NCBI GenBank assembly: GCA_017458005.1
Contig: JAFTGH010000014.1
Coordinates: 1 to 64,000, forward strand
DNA from: Prevotella sp.
GTDB lineage: Bacteria > Bacteroidota > Bacteroidia > Bacteroidales > Bacteroidaceae
Direction: 5' to 3'
DNA length: 64,000 nt
Every line of letters begins with the position of its first letter. Position 1 is the stretch's first letter. The notes beneath the pieces are model-generated. The model searched no databases. It saw only the letters and a program-made list of their open reading frames with translations, and was not told the DNA's origin. A program made the translations under genes and the position numbers. Shown piece by piece: positions 1 to 6,896 of the stretch.

Positions 1-8
1 ATACGTTG

Positions 9-40
9 CAAAAATATGCTGAAATTCGGTAACTACCAAA
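9..40 (-). promoter_or_regulatory. Bacteroidetes-type promoter reading off the left edge
   Basis: On the minus strand TTTG (37-40) is followed after exactly 20 nt by TATTTTTG (9-16), a full match to the TTTG / TAnnTTTG consensus. It points out of the window, so the gene it drives is not visible. The 92 nt between it and the BspA-like stop codon contain a short direct repeat (TTGGTAGTT twice on the minus strand) and no gene. Confidence 0.55.
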
Positions 41-132
41 TTCCAACTACCAAGTGTTAAAAATCAAAAGTAACTGAAAATGAGAAAGATACAAATAGTT
101 GTTATTGGTCTTTCATAGTTATTATGGCCTAT

Positions 133-1113
133 CTAAATACAGCCAGAGAATGCATATTTTCCAATGACCGTAATACCTTCGGGAATAGTTATATTGGAAA
201 GCCTTTTACAGTTGTGAAATGTATATTCATCTATACTTGATACTTTGGAGGGAATAACAAAAGAAGTAAGACTGCTACAACTTGCAAATGCACCGTGCCC
301 CATTGATATTACGCTGTTGGGAATCGTGATGGAAGTTAAATTAGCACATGATTCAAATGCCATAAAACCTATCTGAGTCACACTGTTTGGTATTATTACG
401 GAAGTCAGTCCTGTCATACCAAATGCTCCATTCCCAATAGTTGTAACACTACTAGGAATATTAATATTATCTAAAGTGCTGATAGAGTGAAATGCCCAGT
501 CACCAATCGTTGTTACACTACTTGGAATAATGCTATTTTTACATCCTTGAATAATAGTATTGGTTGCAGTTTCAATAATACAGTTACAATTGTCACGAGA
601 GTCATACTTAGTGTTGCCTTCCAAAACTTTGATAGTTGTTAATGCAGTACAACTATAGAAAGCATATATCTCAATATCTGTAACCTTTTGAGGGATTATG
701 ATGGAAGTTAGTGCAGAACAGCCATAAAATGCCCCATATGCAATTCGCTCGACACTTTCGCCAATTTCCACTGAAGTCAACCTCACACAACCTTCAAAGG
801 CATTGTCACCAATTACTTTTACACTCTTTGATATAACAATTGAAGTTAAATCATAGGAATCATAAAACGCATAGCCACTAATGGATACCACACTATATTC
901 TACTCCATCGTAAACAACAGATTCTGGTATAACCACATCCCCAGAATATTGTGAATCACCAGATGTTACTTGTACTTCATTTGCTTGATATGATATATTA
1001 TTGTAATATATTCCATCAACTTCAAAGTCGTAGGCTGACGTTTCCAATGAATTGACAAAGAATGTCAAAAACATTAATATACGCAACAATTTATAGTTTG
1101 CCATATTCTTCAT
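133..1113 (-). CDS. BspA-like leucine-rich repeat surface protein (short)
   Basis: The 326-aa protein has an N-terminal hydrophobic signal segment (residues about 8-28) and then about ten LRR_5/BspA-type repeats of roughly 23 residues, recognisable by the recurring pattern AF..C..L.S..IP.SV..IG. Proteins of this family are secreted or surface-attached in Bacteroidetes and are implicated in adhesion. It ends abruptly in the middle of a repeat (…SGCI) and lacks any C-terminal sorting domain, so it may be truncated. It starts 8 nt after the stop of the 82-aa gene upstream, which itself overlaps the AbiH-like gene, so all three are probably co-transcribed. Met4 (1104) is an alternative start. Confidence 0.85.
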   Translation of the reverse strand: MKNMANYKLLRILMFLTFFVNSLETSAYDFEVDGIYYNNISYQANEVQVTSGDSQYSGDVVIPESVVYDGVEYSVVSISGYAFYDSYDLTSIVISKSVKVIGDNAFEGCVRLTSVEIGESVERIAYGAFYGCSALTSIIIPQKVTDIEIYAFYSCTALTTIKVLEGNTKYDSRDNCNCIIETATNTIIQGCKNSIIPSSVTTIGDWAFHSISTLDNINIPSSVTTIGNGAFGMTGLTSVIIPNSVTQIGFMAFESCANLTSITIPNSVISMGHGAFASCSSLTSFVIPSKVSSIDEYTFHNCKRLSNITIPEGITVIGKYAFSGCI

Positions 1114-1121
1114 ATCTTCTA

Positions 1122-1370
1122 TTATTTATTTTTTTCAACCACTAAAGGTGCTTCATTATTTTTTCCACGTTGGGTAGTTATATGTGAGATGATAGACATC
1201 TTAATATCATTAGGATTATCACAGCCCGTAGTATCTATTGAACTTGCTGCAATATATGCTTTACCTGCTATAATACGAGGGGTTATTACCGCTGCATATG
1301 TAACATTGTTGAATGTGGCTTCTATAACTACATTCCCATCATTATTTAAGAAGTAAACTATATCATTCAT
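1122..1370 (-). CDS. Hypothetical 82-aa protein between AbiH-like and BspA-like genes
   Basis: I do not recognise a family. The 82-aa sequence has no clear signal peptide or transmembrane helix, is rich in Asn, Ile and Val with alternating hydrophobic residues suggesting beta strands, and ends in a charged tail. Its ATG overlaps the last 8 nt of the AbiH-like gene and its stop lies 8 nt before the BspA-like start, which argues for translational coupling in a three-gene unit. Judged a real gene because of that tight packing. Confidence 0.55.
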   Translation of the reverse strand: MNDIVYFLNNDGNVVIEATFNNVTYAAVITPRIIAGKAYIAASSIDTTGCDNPNDIKMSIISHITTQRGKNNEAPLVVEKNK

Positions 1371-2445
1371 ATTGTTTCTTTTTTATATCTTCAAGTAATT
1401 CTTTAAAAAGACTATCAGACTCTGTTTTATCCTTACCAATGTCATCTGTTAGGATTATCTCCACATTTGTATGAGCAAATAAATCTCTAACGGATATATT
1501 TGATTTCCTTAAATTATCAAGCAATGTTACTCTAGAATCTTTATCTTTTGTTATTATTGTAAGTTTTCTGTTCTTATCTGTATTTGAAGTCAGAACCCCA
1601 AAGTATTCTTTAAAATAACCAAAGTCCATCTCATTTAATGAATGACCAAAAAATATAACGTGTTCAGTTTTAAGTAAATCAGAGGCTATACAAGTAGATT
1701 TATAGATTGGATTATTCGATTTTAATAAGAAAGTATAATTTGGAGCAATCTCATTAAGATTGTTCGTCTCAATACCAAGTATAATACTGTTATCTTCGAT
1801 GTTGCCCTTGAATATAGTTTTTTCTTCTATTTCCCCATGAACTCTTATAGGATCCGAGGAATAATGGCTAATAACAGCATTAATTATTAAACGAATAGGC
1901 GTGTAGTTAAATGAATATATAATATTCCTCTCAGAACTGAAGACCTTAAGCAACTGACCTGCAGAAGATTTCTCCATTTCATTTGATTGTTTCAAATCGT
2001 TTCCCGTATTGAAAAGACTGACAAGATATTTAACTAATGCTTCACACACAAGTTCAAATTCTTCTTTGTCTTCTTCGACGTTATTGACAAAACTTCCATC
2101 TGGTTTTCTTGACACATACTCTAGAAGTGCATGTTCAATATCATACCATCGGTCGTAAAACTTCTTTCCATAAAGATAATCTATTAAAGATGGGGTCGCT
2201 TTTTCTTGATTACGTTTTTCTTGAATACGTTTTACGTACATCCTTTTGAAGATACAACTCTCTACAAAATTTCTATATGACGTAGATAATCCTAAATTCA
2301 AATCAAATCCATTTCCTATCACTAGCATATGATTATATTTATACTTGAACCTATTCATCCTGTCGATGATAGATTTCAACTCTCCAATAGGGGCAACAAC
2401 CATAACCTTTGTGCCATCTTTTGAATAATAGAATTCTCTTTCCAT
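1363..2445 (-). CDS. AbiH-like abortive infection protein
   Basis: The N-terminal motif VIGNGFDLNLGL (about residues 42-53), followed by a TSYRNF segment, is the signature of the bacteriophage abortive infection AbiH family (PF14253). The original lactococcal AbiH blocks phage growth; the mechanism is unclear. A late GHSLNEMDFGYF segment also fits the family. Length is 360 aa from ATG 2445; a longer reading to 2496 adds 17 residues of low-complexity sequence and seems less likely. The gene leads an apparent operon with the 82-aa and BspA-like genes. Defence function here is inferred from the family only. Confidence 0.8.
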   Translation of the reverse strand: MEREFYYSKDGTKVMVVAPIGELKSIIDRMNRFKYKYNHMLVIGNGFDLNLGLSTSYRNFVESCIFKRMYVKRIQEKRNQEKATPSLIDYLYGKKFYDRWYDIEHALLEYVSRKPDGSFVNNVEEDKEEFELVCEALVKYLVSLFNTGNDLKQSNEMEKSSAGQLLKVFSSERNIIYSFNYTPIRLIINAVISHYSSDPIRVHGEIEEKTIFKGNIEDNSIILGIETNNLNEIAPNYTFLLKSNNPIYKSTCIASDLLKTEHVIFFGHSLNEMDFGYFKEYFGVLTSNTDKNRKLTIITKDKDSRVTLLDNLRKSNISVRDLFAHTNVEIILTDDIGKDKTESDSLFKELLEDIKKKQYE

Positions 2446-2607
2446 TTTTCTTTCTTTACTTACTATTTTACTTCTCACAGCAACACAACAATACACACTC
2501 GAAGAGTTGTCTCTCCGAGAATGTCAGGAAGTGGTAGTAAAAAAGTTATCGGATTCTCTTGGTCAAAGTCTTGGGATTCATCCTTGTATCCCAAATATCC
2601 ATGATGG

Positions 2608-2895
2608 TTACAGCCATGGATGGAGTTTCTTTAGTTCGGCATGTAAATCATCGATCCTCACCCATTTGCTAGGGTCATCCAACTCTTTCTCTGCTTTGTC
2701 GATTCTGGCAATTGCCTCTTCTGGAGTCTTAGGTCCAAGAATTGGCAATCGGTCCCAGTCGAGATCGTCAATCCAATCATGGGTAGCAGTTACACCAACA
2801 GACCGGGGCATGTCTACGACAGGCTCCGCAAGTGGTTCGGATGCCATATCCTTACTTTCTTCTTCGTCAAACTGTGGATATCTTTTTTCTTCCAT
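2608..2895 (-). CDS. Small acidic protein of unknown function
   Basis: This 95-aa protein is strongly acidic, with an N-terminal disordered-looking stretch and a C-terminal helical part (about residues 55-95: PKTPEEAIARIDKAE, then a DDLHAELKK helix ending in HPWL). It has its own well-matched promoter immediately upstream (2917-2948). The C-terminal pattern reminds me of small antitoxin-like proteins common in Bacteroidales, but no toxin partner follows: the next 110 bp towards AbiH hold only very short open frames. Family not identified. Confidence 0.6.
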   Translation of the reverse strand: MEEKRYPQFDEEESKDMASEPLAEPVVDMPRSVGVTATHDWIDDLDWDRLPILGPKTPEEAIARIDKAEKELDDPSKWVRIDDLHAELKKLHPWL

Positions 2896-2916
2896 AACAA
2901 TGCTTCATTGATGTTG

Positions 2917-2948
2917 CAAATATACGGATTTATGATGAGATAGCCAAA
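2917..2948 (-). promoter_or_regulatory. Promoter of the 95-aa acidic protein gene
   Basis: Minus-strand TTTG (2945-2948), 20-nt spacer, TATATTTG (2917-2924): full match to the Bacteroidetes consensus. The expected start near 2910 leaves a leader of about 15 nt before ATG 2895. Confidence 0.7.
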
Positions 2949-3036
2949 CTTTTCAGCAGAAATCATTCCACGATTCTACCAACTTCCTGTGTGTCACTAT
3001 GTCAAGGATCGCTTTGGGTTGCCCCGTCACTATTTT

Positions 3037-4002
3037 TTATGGTGTTGGATTATCTCCGCCACCAGGATAACTTGTCTCTGTTGTGAAAGAGGTGCTGTTG
3101 CTATATTGAGTTCCTCCATTCGTTACGACGTATGCACGAACATAGTATGTTGTTGCAGATGAGAGACTCTCCAACTTGAACGTAGCAGAACCTTGTTTAT
3201 CGGTGCCACTTTTTGACACATACGGGTTCTTCTCAATAGTAGGATCGCTACTAGTAGAATAGCAAACACCGTAAGTGGTAACCGTCGTCTCAAAGTTATA
3301 GGAGAAAGTCACTTCTGCCTCGTGCTTCCTTATGTTGGATACTTGAGGGTATGTGACTCCCAACGTTGTTGGAGTGGCAGCACCTGCCTGTTTGATGGTC
3401 AACATCTGCGTTTTCCCTTCTGTACTGGTGAAGGTCAGAATGGCACTTCGCTCACTGCTCGTGTTCTCTTGTACGGTAATAGTAACGATACCGTTTCCTT
3501 CTCCTGACTCTGGGATGACGGTCATCCAGTTAGTCTTGCCAGATATCTCCCAATGCGTATTACTGCTAACAGTAACCTGTTTGCTCTCCGCAGAACTGGT
3601 GAAGTCTAAAGATGTCTCACTGAGCGACAAAGTCTCGACATTTCCCAACTGCGTAATCGTTGGATTACGGGTAATGGCTCCACTCGTGCTCTTAACTGTT
3701 ATGATTGCTGTTCGCTCTGACACCTGGGTGTTCTCGTATAACTGAATGGTCACATCTTGCGTGCCACGACCTTTAGTAGGAGTGATACTGCGAATCCATG
3801 AGTCATTATACGTAATGACCCAATCGCAATTGTTGCTTGCTTGAATATTTATAGTGGCTGTGGTAGCATCTCCTGAGACTGTAATGCTTTGCACATTCAG
3901 GTATTCAGAACCTCCAGACGGATTGTCTCCGCCTCCCGCATCATCGCCTCCACAGGCTATCAACAAGAGGATGGAAAATAAAAATGATAGTGTTTTCTTC
4001 AT
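3037..4002 (-). CDS. BACON-domain lipoprotein
   Basis: The 321-aa protein has a lipoprotein signal (SILLLIACGG, lipidated Cys about residue 17) and a Gly/Asp-rich linker. Two BACON-type beta-sandwich repeats follow (about 35-120 and 125-207, each with a W…GxGxxxVTI..…..R.A.ltv.S..g motif), then a fibronectin-III-like C-terminal domain (about 212-305). BACON domains are common on surface proteins of Bacteroidetes and are thought to act as spacers or ligand-binding modules. It lies 15 nt after the PEGA/beta-barrel gene on the same strand, so the two are probably one operon making an envelope pair. Confidence 0.88.
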   Translation of the reverse strand: MKKTLSFLFSILLLIACGGDDAGGGDNPSGGSEYLNVQSITVSGDATTATINIQASNNCDWVITYNDSWIRSITPTKGRGTQDVTIQLYENTQVSERTAIITVKSTSGAITRNPTITQLGNVETLSLSETSLDFTSSAESKQVTVSSNTHWEISGKTNWMTVIPESGEGNGIVTITVQENTSSERSAILTFTSTEGKTQMLTIKQAGAATPTTLGVTYPQVSNIRKHEAEVTFSYNFETTVTTYGVCYSTSSDPTIEKNPYVSKSGTDKQGSATFKLESLSSATTYYVRAYVVTNGGTQYSNSTSFTTETSYPGGGDNPTP

Positions 4003-4017
4003 AAGAATCTCTATTTG

Positions 4018-5547
4018 TTAGAAACTAACCAGCAAGCCAGCATGAACGCCAAAGCCCTCACCAGAGAAGTTGCTGCTGTCTGTAATAGACTTGAAATTAT
4101 TGTCTTTCGAGAGTGCAAAAGAGTACTCTGGAGCCACAAAGATGTACAAATGCTGAACTGGAACAAGTATTAACTTAGCACCTATAGATAGATTTTGCGA
4201 AGAGGCACCATCGCCATAGGTCGTACTACCCTCGGTAGCAGCCTGGGCAGAAAGCGTGTTGTAACTATAACCTATCTGCGGCGTTAATACAAACTTGCGA
4301 AGCAGTGGTATCTGGTATCCATATTTCACACTGATAGTATTCATCTTGTATTTTGTGGCAGTATTGACATCGCCTCCCCAATACACAGCATCAGACTCTG
4401 CCAAGCCGAATGTATAACCTGCCTGGATGTCATGATTCCAAAGGACGAGTCCAAGAATACCCGTCACACCAGATAGAGACTGATAGGTAAAAGCACCTCC
4501 AAAATAGAAGGCGATGGGCTTGACATAACTGATACGCTCAAGGGTGATAGTGTCTTTGGTGGTTTGGTTATGCCTGATGGTATACTCATGGTTTTGAGTA
4601 ATATACCCCTTCTTACTGAATTCCACCTGATAGGTACCAATAGGCAGTGGAGGGTTTACTTGCATATCCAGTTCCCTGCCACCATTATAGGTGATCTTCG
4701 TATTTGCTGGTCTGGTGTATATGCTTAGGTATCCTGTATGTGGCGTAGGTGAGTTCGCAATTATCCTATTGTCTTGTTGAGCAGTTACGACGAATGATGT
4801 CATGGCAGGATCACTATCTGCCTTGCGAGTCTCAACGATATAGTTTCCTTCACGAAGCAAGGTCGTCCAACTGCCTTTACCTACCTGTCGATCATTGAAA
4901 TATATCTCGGCATTGTTATCCACAGTAATGGTGACATCTCCATAATAGCGACTCATGTCTTGCATATCCACGCTTTCAACTCTCCCCTGAGTACTGTCTG
5001 TAGGGACAACATTGATGGTCTTGGTTCCTTCATATAAGTCTTTCTGAGCCACAACGGTATGTTTTCCGTATGTCATGTACCTATTATAAATAGGCGACTT
5101 ACCTATCAGTTCTCCATCAACAGTTACATCAGATTGGGCTTGTGAAGTGGTAATGGTCACATACCGACCAATACCAATATCAAGAAGCATCTCATAGGTA
5201 CGTCCTCCTTGAACGGGAATAGGATAATGATACTCACGAAGAACGCCAAACGACTGATGGGTAATAGTGAGTTTCTGCGCCTGACGAGGTACGTACAACC
5301 AGATTTCACCTTTCTTATTTTCCGTAGCGACGATTCCAAGTGAACCTCCATTAAAGGTGAAATCCTGTTCTGGTGTAACAATCTTGATAAGAGCGGCTGT
5401 CTCTCCGTTTTGGTCAATTCTCTTGGTGCCGTATGTGTTAGCGGTCAAATCCTTGTCAAGGAGTTTGAAACTAACCACACTGATACCATCTGCCTTTGCA
5501 GACAGCGAGATAATTATTGTGAAAAAGAGCAGCAAGACCTTTCTCAT
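4018..5547 (-). CDS. PEGA-domain outer-membrane protein with C-terminal beta-barrel
   Basis: The 509-aa protein has a signal peptide (residues 1-19). Its middle contains two or three PEGA-type segments (about 150-205, 205-265 and 270-335: VTVDGELIGKSP, IYFNDRQVGKGSW, YLSIYTRPANTKI). The C-terminal part (about 345-509) has alternating aromatic strands ending in LLVSF, typical of an outer-membrane beta-barrel. PEGA domains are found on surface and sensor proteins. It is followed directly by the BACON lipoprotein. Upstream is a long leader region with many stem-loops and a TATCTTTG box, which may regulate it. Confidence 0.82.
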   Translation of the reverse strand: MRKVLLLFFTIIISLSAKADGISVVSFKLLDKDLTANTYGTKRIDQNGETAALIKIVTPEQDFTFNGGSLGIVATENKKGEIWLYVPRQAQKLTITHQSFGVLREYHYPIPVQGGRTYEMLLDIGIGRYVTITTSQAQSDVTVDGELIGKSPIYNRYMTYGKHTVVAQKDLYEGTKTINVVPTDSTQGRVESVDMQDMSRYYGDVTITVDNNAEIYFNDRQVGKGSWTTLLREGNYIVETRKADSDPAMTSFVVTAQQDNRIIANSPTPHTGYLSIYTRPANTKITYNGGRELDMQVNPPLPIGTYQVEFSKKGYITQNHEYTIRHNQTTKDTITLERISYVKPIAFYFGGAFTYQSLSGVTGILGLVLWNHDIQAGYTFGLAESDAVYWGGDVNTATKYKMNTISVKYGYQIPLLRKFVLTPQIGYSYNTLSAQAATEGSTTYGDGASSQNLSIGAKLILVPVQHLYIFVAPEYSFALSKDNNFKSITDSSNFSGEGFGVHAGLLVSF

Positions 5548-5568
5548 GGGTTTATTAAACTTTTGTGC

Positions 5569-5868
5569 CTATAGATCCCAAAGTCGGCAGTTAGTAGATT
5601 GCATTTTATAAATGCGAAAGACGTGGGATTTCTCTACTTCTCGCTTATCCCGTATGTGGGCTCTCGCATCGCCTTGACAAGGATAAGCAACTCGAGTTAG
5701 CCCACGCCAAGATATATTGTACAGGACACAATACACCCAACGCAGACGCTCCGTTGCGCATCTTCCTGTCATTTTGAATTTTGCGAGATTCACATACAGA
5801 AGATAACGTTCGTAAACGTCCTTTTATCACAAAAACATGACCCTCTTGCCCTTACGGACTAACTGAGT
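5569..5868 (-). ncRNA. Stem-loop-rich RNA: candidate ncRNA or long structured leader of the PEGA gene
   Basis: About 300 nt without a credible gene contain a series of stems. Arms in plus coordinates: 5656-5662/5699-5705 (with inner stems CTCG/CGAG and CCTT/AAGG), 5715-5720/5728-5733 with a 7-nt loop, 5744-5749/5758-5763, 5601-5605/5611-5615, 5625-5629/5647-5651, and the 14-nt near-palindrome 5806-5819. Two of the stems need G-U pairs that exist only in the minus-strand RNA, which supports that direction of transcription. A TATCTTTG box lies at 5875-5882. The short ORFs across it look like by-products of the RNA. It could be a free ncRNA, a cis-regulatory leader, or a copy of a dispersed repeat. 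Confidence 0.55.
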
Positions 5869-5874
5869 CAGGGG

Positions 5875-5902
5875 CAAAGATACGAATTATTTATGAAACA
5901 AA
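5875..5902 (-). promoter_or_regulatory. Probable promoter of the structured RNA / PEGA leader
   Basis: Minus-strand TATCTTTG (5875-5882) with TTTG at 5899-5902; the 16-nt spacing is shorter than the usual 19-21. The stretch 5875-5913 matches 6801-6839 at 34 of 39 positions, so the same promoter module occurs twice within 1 kb. Confidence 0.45.
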
Positions 5903-6096
5903 AAAGAAAAAGGAAAAAATATTTGGAGGTGTCATATAAACTTCGTACTTATAGAAATGAAGAAAGCCCCTCTCTGTTCCCCTAATGAGGGGGAGGACTA
6001 GGAATTATCTTAAATGATGTAAAAGTCTTTGCAGAATAGAAATTTTGTTGCACCTTCGCAGACGAGAATAGGAACATCAACTATTCGACTATCATT

Positions 6097-6310
6097 ATGG
6101 CACAGGAAGAAAGACAAACTGGTGAAATCGTATTGTACCAACCTGATGAGACCATTTGGCTTAATAGGCAGCAAATGGCTTTGCTATATGGCAGAGACAC
6201 AAAGACGATTGGTAAATATGTTACTAATACGTTAAAACAAGAGTTAAAAGACGAACCAGTTGGTGCAAAATTTGCGACAACTACAACGTATGGTAAAACA
6301 TATAAAAATC
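6097..6310 (+). pseudogene. Remnant of a RhuM-like (virulence protein RhuM family) gene
   Basis: The first 69 codons from ATG 6097 resemble the N-terminus of RhuM-family proteins (GEIVLYQPDE, then WLNRQQMALLYGRDTKTIGKYV, then AKFATTTTYGKTYK). Between DETI and WLNR about a dozen residues normal for the family seem missing. After GKTYK the usual continuation (a YYNLDVIISVGYR-type motif) is absent and the frame runs into unrelated sequence that holds a promoter and a small RNA. The open frame nominally ends at 6471, but homology stops near 6303. I read this as the decayed end of a former mobile or accessory gene. Confidence 0.65.
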
Positions 6311-6349
6311 TTCTTTTTACTGATAATCCCGCAAAAAAGAATCAAAAAG

Positions 6350-6381
6350 TTTGCATTATTCAGAAAAAAGACTTATTTTTG
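6350..6381 (+). promoter_or_regulatory. Consensus promoter of the candidate small RNA
   Basis: TTTG (6350-6353), a 20-nt spacer and TATTTTTG (6374-6381) match the Bacteroidetes promoter exactly. The start point would be near 6388, upstream of three stem-loops and a terminator, with no protein gene before the terminator. Confidence 0.65.
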
Positions 6382-6387
6382 CAATGT

Positions 6388-6480
6388 CAAAACAATGTTT
6401 TGGCTACGCCGCTGAATGCGGGGAGTAAGACTGAACCGACCCTGCTCCATTTAAAAGTCACCTTCAGGTGACTTTTATTT
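6388..6480 (+). ncRNA. Candidate small RNA of about 93 nt
   Basis: Between a consensus promoter (6350-6381) and a strong intrinsic terminator (6453-6480) lies a transcript-sized segment with its own hairpins: CAAAAC/GTTTTG (6388-6393/6397-6402), CCGC/GCGG (6409-6412/6418-6421), and GGAG/CTCC (6423-6426/6444-6447). No start codon followed by a useful frame exists inside it. Promoter, hairpins and terminator together are the classic layout of a trans-acting small RNA. It overlaps the 3' end of the RhuM-like remnant and faces the 86-aa gene tail-to-tail. Confidence 0.5.
6453..6480. terminator. Bidirectional intrinsic terminator
   Basis: A perfect 10-bp stem, AAAAGTCACC (6453-6462) and GGTGACTTTT (6467-6476), with a TTCA loop. 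The stem is flanked by T-runs on both strands (TTTTATTTTT on plus; AAAAG at the left arm gives CTTTT on minus). It can end the small RNA (plus) and the 86-aa gene (minus), whose stop codon lies inside the right arm. Confidence 0.8.
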
Positions 6481-6735
6481 TTCATACATCTTACGAAAAA
6501 TTCGATTGAACTTGACGTTCTTCGCAAAACCGCGATTTACTAAAAGTTGTTTATTACCCTTGAAAATTAACACCTCATTTGCCGAAGGGTTTTCTTCAAA
6601 ATATGCTTTAATGTCTGATGCCAACAAACGTGCATTGTAATCGGTTGTCATCTTGGCAATACGCTCTACTTGCCGAGAGAATTCCGCTCCCGTCAACACA
6701 TGCAATTTGGCTAGTTCATTGGTTATATCATCCAT
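6475..6735 (-). CDS. Hypothetical 86-aa protein with palindromic operator-like leader
   Basis: The 86-aa protein is soluble, mixed alpha/beta and basic at the C-terminus (NRGFAKNVKFNRIFRKMYEK). I do not recognise its family. Its gene is complete: a -7 box TACCTTTG (6801-6808 minus), a perfect 9-bp inverted repeat over the transcription start, an ATG at 6735 and an intrinsic terminator overlapping the stop. Such compact, self-contained units are often autoregulated, but no helix-turn-helix is obvious. Confidence 0.6.
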   Translation of the reverse strand: MDDITNELAKLHVLTGAEFSRQVERIAKMTTDYNARLLASDIKAYFEENPSANEVLIFKGNKQLLVNRGFAKNVKFNRIFRKMYEK

Positions 6736-6775
6736 CTTTATTTGAGTCTGAATAGTTGGTAACTATTTCTTCTCT

Positions 6776-6828
6776 TGTCAACTTTTGCAAGTTGACACTG
6801 CAAAGGTAGCGATTATTTCTGAAACAAA
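6776..6828 (-). promoter_or_regulatory. Promoter and 22-bp palindrome upstream of the 86-aa gene
   Basis: The -7 box TACCTTTG lies at 6801-6808 (minus) with TTTG at 6825-6828. Just downstream are the arms TGTCAACTT (6776-6784) and AAGTTGACA (6789-6797), a perfect 9-bp inverted repeat with a 4-nt centre. It covers the expected start point (about 6794), so it can be a protein-binding operator or a 5' hairpin in the RNA. Confidence 0.55.
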
Positions 6829-6896
6829 AAAGAAAAAGGGGAAGGAATTTATATGAATTTCCCGTTTCACAATAAGAAACGAAACTCCGTTCTGGA

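Noticed and set aside
133-1113. Repeats in the BspA-like gene considered as a DNA repeat array
   Set aside because: Periodicity is at the protein level (LRR units of about 23 residues); DNA copies are diverged.
2608-2895. 95-aa protein as antitoxin of a toxin-antitoxin pair
   Set aside because: No toxin gene found in the 110 bp that follow or elsewhere adjacent; the resemblance is too weak to name.
2507-2911. Plus-strand frame opposite the 95-aa acidic gene
   Set aside because: Ser-rich shadow; the minus-strand gene has a consensus promoter and sensible composition.
5569-5830. Two short frames on the minus strand across the structured RNA
   Set aside because: They overlap each other and the stem-loops, lack signal or domain features, and are better explained as open frames of an RNA.
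5979-5993. CCCCTAATGAGGGG hairpin as a terminator
   Set aside because: The stem is short, with no T-run and no gene ending beside it on either strand.
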